This document shows positions 1 to 7,074 of a DNA stretch of 10,456 nucleotides, piece by piece (positions within the stretch are counted from its first letter, which is position 1; each line of letters begins with the position of its first letter). The position numbers and the translations under genes are program-made. The notes beneath the pieces were generated by a model, which saw only the letters and a program-made list of their open reading frames with translations, ran no database searches and had not been told where the DNA came from. This stretch comes from Polaromonas sp. (lineage in GTDB: Bacteria; Pseudomonadota; Gammaproteobacteria; Burkholderiales; Burkholderiaceae_C), in assembly GCA_025362825.1 (NCBI GenBank), contig JANYFF010000373.1, forward strand, positions 1-10,456, written 5' to 3'.

Positions 1-3000
1 GGCTTCAAATCGTTTGCGGAGCCGACCAATTTTGTGTTGCCGGGCCAGCTCGTTGGCGTTGTCGGCCCGAACGGCTGCGGCAAATCCAACATCATGGATG
101 CGGTGCGCTGGGTGCTGGGCGAAAGCCGGGCTTCTGAATTGCGCGGCGAGTCGATGCAGGACGTAATCTTCAACGGCACCACCACGCGCAAGGCGGCCAG
201 CCGTTCGAGCGTGGAGCTGGTGTTTGACAACGCTGACCACCGCGCCGGCGGGCAGTGGGGCCAGTTTGCTGAAATCGCCGTCAAGCGTGTGCTGACCCGC
301 GACGGCACCTCAAGCTACTACCTGAACAACCAGCCAGTGCGCCGCCGCGATGTGCAGGACGTTTTCCTCGGCACGGGCCTCGGGCCGCGCGCCTACGCCA
401 TCATCGGCCAGGGCACCATCAGCCGCATTATTGAATCCAAGCCCGAAGAGCTGCGCCTGTTTCTGGAAGAAGCTGCCGGCGTGTCGAAGTACAAGGAGCG
501 CCGCCGCGAAACCGCCAACCGCCTTTCGGACACGCGTGAAAACCTGACCCGTGTCGAAGACATTTTGCGCGAGCTCAATGCCAACCTGGACCGGCTTGAA
601 AAGCAGGCTGAAGTGGCGCTGCGCTACAACAAGCTGCAGGCTGACGGCACGCTCAAGCAACACCAGCTGTGGTTTTTGAAACGTGCCGAAAGCGAAGCCG
701 ACCAGGCCCGTGTCAAAGCTGATGCCGAAACAGCCGTCAATGCACTGGAAAGCCGCGTCGCCGACCTGCGCCACATTGAAGCCGACCTGGAAACCATTCG
801 TCAAGCGCATTACGCCGCGGGCGACCACGTCAACCAAGCCCAGGGCAAGCTGTACGAAGCCAGCGCCGAAGTCGGCCGGCTGGAAGCTGAAATCCGTTTT
901 GTGGTCGACGGCCGCCTGCGCGTCGAGCAGCGCCTGACACAGCTGAAAGATCAAACCGCGCAGTGGGCCACCCGCAAGGAAGACTCCGCCGTCGAGCTTG
1001 AAAGCCTGTCCGAGCAGGCCGTCAATGCCGAAGAAAAAGCCGAACTGCTGGCCGCGCAAAGCGAAGACCAGGTCGGCCAGTTGCCGGCCCTTGAAGAAAC
1101 CCTGCGCAGTGCCCAGGCCAAAGCCAACGAGCAGCGCGCCAGCGTGGCGCAGGTGCAGCAGCAGATACAGGTGCTGGCGGCCGACCAGCGCAACATTGAA
1201 GAACAGTCGCGTACCCTGGGTCTGCGGCTCGAGCGCCTGACGGCTGACCGCAATGCCCTTAATGCACCCGACGAAGCGCGCTTGGTCAACCTGAATGCCC
1301 AGTTCACTACGGCGCAGGAAGCCCAGGCCGAAGCCGAAGGCCGCCTGCACGAGCTGACGGACAGCGTGCCGCAGTTAGACGAAGACCGCCGATCCAAACA
1401 GCAGGCCGTCAATTCAGAATCGGCCAAACGCGCAGAACTCTCTGCCCTGCTTGAGGCGCTGAAGGCGCTGCAGGAAAAGGTCAAGACCGACGGCAAGCTC
1501 AAGCCCTGGCTGGCCAAACACGGGCTGGACAGCCTGCAGGGCCTGTGGAGCCGCATCCACATCGAGCAGGGCTGGGAGAATGCCCTGGAAGCCGCGCTGC
1601 GCGAGCGGCTTGGCGCGCTTGAAGTCTCACGGCTGGACATGGTGCGCGGTTTTGCCGGCACCGATGGCCGCGATGCACCGCCTGCCAAGCTGGCGTTTTA
1701 CTCGCCACCCAATGCCGCGTTGCCGGGCAAGGCCAATGCATCGATAGGCCTGAAGCCGCTTGCTGATCTGTTGCGGCTGAACGATGCCGGGCAGTCGGCG
1801 CTGCTGGGTGACTGGCTCAACGGCTGCTACACCGCAGACAAGCTTGACGACGCCCTGGCTGCACGCGACAAGCTGCAGGCCGGCGAAGTTATTTTTGTCA
1901 AAAGCGGCCATGGCGTCACGCAGTACAGCGTGAGCTTTTATGCGCAAGATTCAGAACAGGCCGGCTTGCTGGGCCGCGCGCAGGAAATTGAAAACCTCGA
2001 CAAGCAGTTGCGTGCCCAAGTAATGATTAGCGAAGAGGCACGCAACGCGCTGGTGCGAGCCGAAGCCGCCTATGCAGATGCTGCGCAGCGCCTGGGCACT
2101 GCGCGCCGCGAAGCCGCTGAAGGACAGAGCCGCGCCCATGAATTGCAGGTCGAAGTCTTGCGGCTCACGCAACTGGCCGAGCAGACCCGTGCGCGCAGCG
2201 AGCAGATCCAGTCCGACATGGGCGAGATTGATGCGCAGCTCGGCGAACTGCAGGAGCGCAAGGTCACCGCCGAAGGCCGTTTTGAAGAGCTGGACATGCA
2301 ACTGGCCGACAGCCAGGAGCGCCATGCGCAGCTCGATGACCGCGTGATTGAAACCGAGCGCAAGCTGGCTGAATCGCGCGAGCAGCAGCGCGCACTGGAG
2401 CGGCAGTCGCAGGAGGCGCAGTTTGCGCTGCGCAGCCTGGCGTCGCGCCGTGAAGAGCTGGCACGGTCGATACAGATTGCGGCGCAGCAGGCTGAAACGA
2501 TAGCGCAGGAAGAACAGCGCGCCAAAGAAGAACTCTCACGCCTGACGGATGCTGCGGCGCAGGCCGGGCTTCAGTCGGCCCTGAGCATCAAGCTGGAGCG
2601 CGAGGCCGAGCTTGGCGCCAAACGCAGCCATTACGACGACCTGACCAACAAGCTGCGTGCCAGCGATGAGCGCCGCCTGCAGCTCGAACGCGAACTCGAT
2701 CCGCTGCGCCAGCGCATCACCGAGTTCCAGCTCAAGGAGCAGGCTGCCCGCCTGGGTTATGAGCAATATGCGCAGCTTCTGCTGGACGCACAGGCCGATG
2801 TGGCTGCGGTGGAGCTGTCCATCCAGTCGGGCAACGTCAGGGCGGTTGGCCTGCAGGGAGAGATAGACCGTATCAACCGCGAAATCCTGTCGCTGGGCGC
2901 CGTCAACCTTGCGGCGCTGGACGAACTCAGCACGGCGCGCGAACGCAAGCAGTTTCTGGACGCGCAGTCAGCCGACCTGAACGAAGCCATGACCACGCTT

Positions 3001-3510
3001 GAAGACGCGATTCGTAAAATTGATGCCGAAACCCGCGATCTGCTCGCCAGCACTTTTGCCACGGTCAACGAGCATTTCGGCAAGATGTTCCCCGAGCTGT
3101 TTGGGGGCGGCAATGCGCGGCTGGTGATGACGGGCGAAGAAATCCTTGACGCCGGTGTGCAGGTGATGGCCCAGCCACCTGGCAAGAAAAACCAGACCAT
3201 CCATTTGCTGTCGGGTGGCGAAAAAGCCCTGACCGCGATTGCGTTGGTGTTCGCGATCTTCCAGCTGAACCCGGCACCGTTTTGTCTGCTGGATGAGGTG
3301 GATGCGCCGCTGGACGATGCCAACACCGAGCGTTATGCCAAGCTGGTCTCCAGCATGAGCAAAAGCACGCAGTTTTTGTTCATCAGCCACAACAAGATTG
3401 CCATGGAAATGGCCGAGCAATTAATCGGCGTGACCATGCAGGAGCAAGGTGTGTCGCGCATCGTGGCGGTAGACATGGAGTCTGCCCTGAACCTTGCCGA
3501 CGTCACCTGA
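1..3510 (+). CDS. smc: Chromosome segregation protein SMC (5' end outside window)
   Basis: SMC is the ATP-driven subunit of bacterial condensin; with ScpA and ScpB it organises and separates replicated chromosomes in the cytoplasm. The frame is open from base 1, and the first residues read GFKSFAEP, the usual SMC opening, so about nine codons lie left of the window. The in-frame GTG at 34 is internal and not the start. Visible in order are: Walker A GPNGCGKSN (nt 64-90, lysine at 82-84); the conserved block around QGTISRIIESKPEE and EEAAGVSKYKERR (about nt 409-504); a first long coiled coil to about nt 1490; a globular hinge at about nt 1500-1990; a returning coiled coil to about nt 2990; the signature LSGGEK (nt 3208-3225); and Walker B LLDEVDAPLDD with catalytic glutamate at nt 3295-3297. 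About 1,178 residues in total fits the family. The hinge lacks the usual glycine pairs. The zipA homologue follows after 31 bases. Confidence 0.97.
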   Translation, partial: GFKSFAEPTNFVLPGQLVGVVGPNGCGKSNIMDAVRWVLGESRASELRGESMQDVIFNGTTTRKAASRSSVELVFDNADHRAGGQWGQFAEIAVKRVLTRDGTSSYYLNNQPVRRRDVQDVFLGTGLGPRAYAIIGQGTISRIIESKPEELRLFLEEAAGVSKYKERRRETANRLSDTRENLTRVEDILRELNANLDRLEKQAEVALRYNKLQADGTLKQHQLWFLKRAESEADQARVKADAETAVNALESRVADLRHIEADLETIRQAHYAAGDHVNQAQGKLYEASAEVGRLEAEIRFVVDGRLRVEQRLTQLKDQTAQWATRKEDSAVELESLSEQAVNAEEKAELLAAQSEDQVGQLPALEETLRSAQAKANEQRASVAQVQQQIQVLAADQRNIEEQSRTLGLRLERLTADRNALNAPDEARLVNLNAQFTTAQEAQAEAEGRLHELTDSVPQLDEDRRSKQQAVNSESAKRAELSALLEALKALQEKVKTDGKLKPWLAKHGLDSLQGLWSRIHIEQGWENALEAALRERLGALEVSRLDMVRGFAGTDGRDAPPAKLAFYSPPNAALPGKANASIGLKPLADLLRLNDAGQSALLGDWLNGCYTADKLDDALAARDKLQAGEVIFVKSGHGVTQYSVSFYAQDSEQAGLLGRAQEIENLDKQLRAQVMISEEARNALVRAEAAYADAAQRLGTARREAAEGQSRAHELQVEVLRLTQLAEQTRARSEQIQSDMGEIDAQLGELQERKVTAEGRFEELDMQLADSQERHAQLDDRVIETERKLAESREQQRALERQSQEAQFALRSLASRREELARSIQIAAQQAETIAQEEQRAKEELSRLTDAAAQAGLQSALSIKLEREAELGAKRSHYDDLTNKLRASDERRLQLERELDPLRQRITEFQLKEQAARLGYEQYAQLLLDAQADVAAVELSIQSGNVRAVGLQGEIDRINREILSLGAVNLAALDELSTARERKQFLDAQSADLNEAMTTLEDAIRKIDAETRDLLASTFATVNEHFGKMFPELFGGGNARLVMTGEEILDAGVQVMAQPPGKKNQTIHLLSGGEKALTAIALVFAIFQLNPAPFCLLDEVDAPLDDANTERYAKLVSSMSKSTQFLFISHNKIAMEMAEQLIGVTMQEQGVSRIVAVDMESALNLADVT

Positions 3511-3541
3511 CAAACGACCCGAAACCCTACAACCCGAGCAC

Positions 3542-4615
3542 ATGATTTCATTACAGATCAGTTTGGCCATTGTTGGTGGCGTGGTGCTGGCAGGCGTGGT
3601 GGCACACAGCACCTGGTCAGCACGCAAAAATCAGCCCAAACGCGCCACGCCGGAAGTCGCACCCCCGCCTGAGCCACGACCGGACCAGCAGGGGCAGTTT
3701 CTGGAGTCGGCTGAGGACCGGCAAGAGCCGCGCTTTGACACCGACGGTGCTGCCAGCCTGGCCCCTTTGACACGCATGATGGCACTCGAAAAAAAGCCCG
3801 GGCTGGATGCGCTGATAGACGTGATTGCCCCGGTTGTAGTGGATTCCGTAGTGTCGGGCGAAGCCGCGCTGGCGGCCATGCCCACCACGCGGCGGGTGGG
3901 CAGCAAGCCGTTTGGCGTAGAGGGCCTGAGCGTTGCCAGGAACGAGTGGGAGTTTCCGGCGCCGGGCCAGCGCTACAACGCGTTCCAATGCGGCGTGCAA
4001 CTGGCAAACCGCGTCGGGGCCCTGAACCAGATTGAGTATTCGGAATTTGTCATGAAAGCGCAGGCTTTTGCAGACGCCATTGGTGGCGAGCCGGAGTTTC
4101 CCGAGATGCTCGATGAGGTGGCTAGAGCCCGCGAGCTTGACCAATTCGCCAGTGCACACGATGCGCAGCTCAGCTTTACCCTGCGTGCCATTCACACAGC
4201 CTGGAGCCCTGGGTATGTGCAGCAGCGTGCTGCCCGGCTCGGCTTTGTTGCGGGCTCTATCCCCGGCCGCATGGTGCTGCCGGCCAACCAGCAGGGCGGC
4301 GCGCCCATACTGGGTCTGTCGTTTGACACCCAGGCGGCGATGGCCGAAGACCCCGAACAGACGGCGCTGCGCGAAGTCACGCTGTCACTAGACGTGCCGC
4401 AAGTGCCGCGGTCCGAGCAGCCTTTTGTACGCATGCGTGAATCGGCCATCGCTTTGGCCGCCAGCATGGACGGCACCATCATCGACGACAACGGCAACGT
4501 TATCCACGTCGATGCGATGGACGTGATCGGCTCCGAACTGGAGCAGCTGTACGACACGCTGGACGAGCGCGACCTTTCGGCGGGTTCGATCCTTGCGCGG
4601 CGGCTGTTCTCGTAA
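3542..4615 (+). CDS. zipA: ZipA-like cell division protein with FtsZ-binding-type C-terminal domain
   Basis: ZipA anchors the FtsZ ring to the inner membrane at the division site. This 357-residue protein begins with a membrane segment (residues about 4-23) followed by the basic stretch RKNQPKR, giving an outside N-terminus and cytoplasmic body. AHSTWSARK closely resembles the same site in E. coli ZipA. A proline/glutamine/acid-rich linker covers about residues 37-70. The C-terminal part (about 206-342) has the ZipA_C pattern: a strand-helix-strand start (QLSFTLRAIH), then GRMVLP, then VTLSLDVPQV with a helix and MDGTIIDDNGN. Residues about 87-202 look like a second, degenerate copy. I chose the ATG at 3542 because it opens directly into the membrane anchor; an in-frame TTG at 3494 would overlap smc and has no ribosome-binding site. 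No strong Shine-Dalgarno precedes 3542, so expression may depend on readthrough from smc. The position between smc and ligA supports the call. Sequence similarity to enteric ZipA is weak beyond these features. Confidence 0.85.
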   Translation: MISLQISLAIVGGVVLAGVVAHSTWSARKNQPKRATPEVAPPPEPRPDQQGQFLESAEDRQEPRFDTDGAASLAPLTRMMALEKKPGLDALIDVIAPVVVDSVVSGEAALAAMPTTRRVGSKPFGVEGLSVARNEWEFPAPGQRYNAFQCGVQLANRVGALNQIEYSEFVMKAQAFADAIGGEPEFPEMLDEVARARELDQFASAHDAQLSFTLRAIHTAWSPGYVQQRAARLGFVAGSIPGRMVLPANQQGGAPILGLSFDTQAAMAEDPEQTALREVTLSLDVPQVPRSEQPFVRMRESAIALAASMDGTIIDDNGNVIHVDAMDVIGSELEQLYDTLDERDLSAGSILARRLFS

Positions 4616-4616
4616 C

Positions 4617-4624
4617 GGCCGGCC
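4617..4624. other. 8-base palindrome GGCCGGCC in the zipA-ligA gap
   Basis: The 14-base gap between the zipA stop and the ligA GTG is dominated by the perfect palindrome GGCCGGCC. It leaves no room for a normal Shine-Dalgarno sequence. It is too short to be a terminator on its own, and such words are not rare in GC-rich DNA. No function is claimed. Confidence 0.3.
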
Positions 4625-4629
4625 TGCAC

Positions 4630-6744
4630 GTGAACACAGATCTTTTTGGGGAGGCACCCCGGCGTGCATCAGCTGCGGATATCAAACGGGTAAAGGACTT
4701 GCATGTCCAACTGCATGCCCATGCCCATCGCTACTACGTGCTGGACGATCCGCAAGTCCCCGACGCCGAGTACGATCGGCTTTTCAGGGAGCTGCAGGCA
4801 CTGGAGGCAGCGCATCCGGAGCTGCAAAGTCCCGATTCACCAACGCAGCGTGTAGGCGGCAAGCCGCTGGCTCAATTTGCCAGCGTGCGCCACAAGGTGC
4901 CCATGCTCAGCATACGTACCGAAACGGATACCGAAGCAAGTGGTGCTAAAAACTTCGACACCCGCGTTCGCAAGGAGCTTGGCCTGAAAGAGGGCGATCC
5001 GGAAGTTGAATACGTCGCCGAGCTTAAGTTCGACGGTCTGGCGATGAACCTGCGTTACGAAAACGGTGTGCTGGTCCAGGCAGCAACGCGTGGGGACGGC
5101 GAAGTCGGTGAAGAGGTGACGCAAAACATGCGCACTGTCCGGCAAATCCCTTTAAAACTGCCTGCCGATGCTCCAGAAGTTATCGAGGTGCGCGGTGAGG
5201 TGTATATGCGCCGCGCCGACTTTGAGGCGCTCAATGAACGCCAGCGCGAGAAGATTGCCAAGGGTGCCAAAGGTGAAAAAACCTTTGTGAACCCGCGCAA
5301 TGCTGCGGCCGGCGGCGTCAGGCAACTTGACCCGGCGATTGCCGCCGACCGCAGCCTTAGCTTCTTTGCCTACGGTCTTGGCGAAATCACGCCGCCCGAG
5401 CAGGGCGGCCCGGTGTTCGGCACCCATCTGCAACTGTTGCTGACCCTTAAATCATGGGGTTTTCCGGTTGCAGCCCAGACATCGCCTGCCCAAGGCGCTA
5501 CTGAATTAATAGCATTTCACGAAAACATGCGCAGGCAGCGCGACGCCTTGCCCTATGACATCGATGGTGTGGTCTACAAGGTCAACAGCCTGGAGCTGCA
5601 AAGGCAGCTGGGGTTTGTGACGCGTGAACCGCGCTGGGCCGTGGCGCACAAATATCCGGCGCAAGAGCAATTGACGACCGTTCTGGCGATTGATGTCCAG
5701 GTCGGCCGCACCGGCAAGCTGACGCCGGTGGCCAAGCTGGCGCCAGTGTTTGTCGGTGGCGTGACGGTGACCAACGCCACCTTGCACAACGAAGACGAGG
5801 CGCGCCGCAAGGACGTGCGGGTGGGTGATACGGTGATCGTGCGCCGGGCCGGCGATGTCATCCCGGAAGTCGTGGGTGTAATGCCTGAAAAGCGTCAGGA
5901 AGGCGCCTTGCAGTTCACCATGCCGCGACAATGCCCGGTGTGTGGCTCTGACGCCGTGCGCGAAGAAGGCGAAGCCGACTACCGCTGTACGGGTGGCCTG
6001 TTTTGCGGCGCCCAGCGCAAGGAGGCCATCCTGCACTATGCGCACAGGCGCGCCGTCGAGATTGAGGGACTGGGCGACAAGCTGGTCGAACAGATGGTGG
6101 ATGCCAGCATCATTCGCACCTTGCCCGACCTGTACAAACTGGGCCTGACGTCGCTGGCGGGCCTGGACCGCATGGCTGAAAAATCTGCCCAGAATTTGCT
6201 TGAGGCGCTGGAGAAATCAAAGCAGACGACCTTGCCGCGCTTTATTTTTGGCCTCGGCATTCGCCATGTCGGCGAGGCAACAGCCAAGGCGTTGGCCAAA
6301 CACTTTGGCAAGCTCGACGGGATCATGGGCGTGACGGCTGAGGACGCGCCTTCCACAGAGCGGCTCGCCGAAGTCGATGACGTGGGCCCCATCGTGGCGG
6401 AAAGTATCCACACCTTTTTCCAGCAGCCGCACAACCGCGAAGTGGTCGAGCAGTTGCGGGCATGCGGCGTGCGCTGGGAAGAGGGCGATCCGGCACCTAG
6501 AGCATTTTTGCCGCTTTCAGGCAAGACCTTTGTGATTACCGGAACCCTGCCCACTCTAAGCCGGGATGAGGCCAAAAACCGGGTAGAGGCCGCTGGTGGC
6601 AAGGTGGCGGGCTCGGTCAGCAAAAAAACCCACTTTGTTGTGGCTGGCGAGGATGCCGGTAGCAAACTGGTCAAGGCGCAGGAACTTGGCATTGAAGTCA
6701 TTGACGAGGCTGGCCTTTTAAGGCTGCTCGCCACGGCGGCCTGA
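4630..6744 (+). CDS. ligA: NAD+-dependent DNA ligase LigA
   Basis: LigA seals nicks during replication and repair, using NAD+ to adenylate an active-site lysine. All domains are present in this 704-residue protein. Domain Ia has the NMN-binding residues (YY at 35-36, PDAEYD at 44-49). The nucleotidyltransferase motif is KFDG, with the adenylated lysine at 133. DIDGVVYKVN is motif IV, followed by an OB fold. A four-cysteine zinc finger sits at C435, C438, C453 and C459, spaced as in E. coli LigA. Helix-hairpin-helix repeats occupy about 510-610, and a BRCT domain about 625-703. The start is the GTG at 4630, 14 bases after the zipA stop; it opens with NTDLFGE, typical of this lineage as I recall, but has only a weak ribosome-binding site, so translational coupling is possible. 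The protein is about 33 residues longer than E. coli LigA, partly at the N-terminus and partly around residues 92-130, where the usual MLSLDN motif is replaced by MLSIRTETD. Confidence 0.98.
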   Translation: MNTDLFGEAPRRASAADIKRVKDLHVQLHAHAHRYYVLDDPQVPDAEYDRLFRELQALEAAHPELQSPDSPTQRVGGKPLAQFASVRHKVPMLSIRTETDTEASGAKNFDTRVRKELGLKEGDPEVEYVAELKFDGLAMNLRYENGVLVQAATRGDGEVGEEVTQNMRTVRQIPLKLPADAPEVIEVRGEVYMRRADFEALNERQREKIAKGAKGEKTFVNPRNAAAGGVRQLDPAIAADRSLSFFAYGLGEITPPEQGGPVFGTHLQLLLTLKSWGFPVAAQTSPAQGATELIAFHENMRRQRDALPYDIDGVVYKVNSLELQRQLGFVTREPRWAVAHKYPAQEQLTTVLAIDVQVGRTGKLTPVAKLAPVFVGGVTVTNATLHNEDEARRKDVRVGDTVIVRRAGDVIPEVVGVMPEKRQEGALQFTMPRQCPVCGSDAVREEGEADYRCTGGLFCGAQRKEAILHYAHRRAVEIEGLGDKLVEQMVDASIIRTLPDLYKLGLTSLAGLDRMAEKSAQNLLEALEKSKQTTLPRFIFGLGIRHVGEATAKALAKHFGKLDGIMGVTAEDAPSTERLAEVDDVGPIVAESIHTFFQQPHNREVVEQLRACGVRWEEGDPAPRAFLPLSGKTFVITGTLPTLSRDEAKNRVEAAGGKVAGSVSKKTHFVVAGEDAGSKLVKAQELGIEVIDEAGLLRLLATAA

Positions 6745-6804
6745 GGCTGGCACTACAAGTTTTTACAGGGCTTTGCAAGCCGAACGTCACGCCGAACCAA
6801 GCCG

Positions 6805-6820
6805 TGGCACGTTAAAAGCT
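6805..6820 (+). promoter_or_regulatory. Possible sigma-54 (-24/-12) promoter ahead of the small lipoprotein
   Basis: TGGCACGTTAAAAGCT matches the sigma-54 consensus TGGCACG-N4-TTGCW in the whole -24 half. The invariant GG (6806-6807) and GC (6818-6819) are at the required distance; only the two T residues before GC are replaced by A. Transcription would begin near 6831, just ahead of the ribosome-binding site at 6835-6839. The rest of the 101-base gap 6745-6845 shows no convincing sigma-70 promoter and no clear terminator for ligA. No activator site is evident within the gap, so this remains a pattern match. Confidence 0.3.
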
Positions 6821-6834
6821 CTGGATTAATTTAC

Positions 6835-6839
6835 AGGAG
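6835..6839 (+). promoter_or_regulatory. Ribosome-binding site of the small lipoprotein gene
   Basis: AGGAG lies six bases before the ATG at 6846, ideal spacing. It supports both the reality of this short gene and the choice of start. The other intact genes on this strand up to def lack such a site. Confidence 0.75.
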
Positions 6840-6845
6840 CCTGCT

Positions 6846-7043
6846 ATGAAATCCCTACGAATTCCCTGTTTGCTGGCCGTCGCCGGAGTCAGCGCTTTGC
6901 TGTCCGGTTGCGTTGTAGCCCCAATAGGGCGGCCTGTCGGCTATTACGCGCGTCCGGTTTATGTGGAGCCAGCACCGGTTGTCGTGGTCCCTGCACCTTA
7001 TTACGGTTACCGAGGTTATGGGGGTTATCGCCACTGGCGTTGA
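6846..7043 (+). CDS. Small Pro/Val/Tyr/Gly-rich lipoprotein
   Basis: The 65-residue product has a type II (lipoprotein) signal peptide: basic N-terminus (MKSLR), hydrophobic core, and lipobox LSGC with the lipidated cysteine at residue 22. The mature part is only 44 residues. It contains PVYVEPAPVVVVPAP, reminiscent of PXPV-type repeat lipoproteins, followed by a tyrosine/glycine-rich tail (YYGYRGYGGY) ending in basic and aromatic residues. It should be exported and anchored to the inner or outer membrane facing the periplasm; the residue after the cysteine is valine, not the aspartate that retains lipoproteins in the inner membrane of enteric bacteria, so the outer membrane is more likely. 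There are no catalytic residues to propose, and the function is unknown. The start is well supported by AGGAG six bases upstream. It lies 101 bases after ligA and 43 bases before def, and a possible sigma-54-like promoter precedes it. Confidence 0.8.
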   Translation: MKSLRIPCLLAVAGVSALLSGCVVAPIGRPVGYYARPVYVEPAPVVVVPAPYYGYRGYGGYRHWR

Positions 7044-7074
7044 ACCTGTCCTATGAGCCGTAGTTCGGCGCCGC

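Noticed and set aside
34..36. GTG at 34 as the smc start
   Set aside because: The frame upstream encodes GFKSFAEPTNF, a conserved part of the SMC head, so the true start lies left of the window.
310..1350. 346-codon open frame on the reverse strand inside smc
   Set aside because: It lies wholly opposite the smc coiled coil, whose biased codon use keeps the antisense frame open. It has no recognisable domain or ribosome-binding site.
951..1688. 245-codon reverse-strand frame inside smc, serine/arginine-rich
   Set aside because: Its composition is that of the shadow of an alanine/glutamate/leucine-rich gene in GC-rich DNA, and the sense strand is certain.
3494..3541. Longer zipA reading from the TTG at 3494
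   Set aside because: It would overlap smc, uses a rare start codon without a ribosome-binding site, and adds 16 charged/polar residues before a membrane anchor that fits an N-terminus at 3542.
6036..6734. 232-codon reverse-strand frame inside ligA
   Set aside because: It lies opposite the conserved zinc-finger, helix-hairpin-helix and BRCT regions, with no domain of its own.
6748..6763. Second TGGCAC word just after ligA as a sigma-54 promoter
   Set aside because: It lacks GC at the -12 position (TT instead), which is required.
7057..7069. GCCG-TAGTT-CGGC stem between the lipoprotein gene and def as a terminator
   Set aside because: The stem has only four base pairs, has no T tract, and is too close to def to separate the two genes convincingly.
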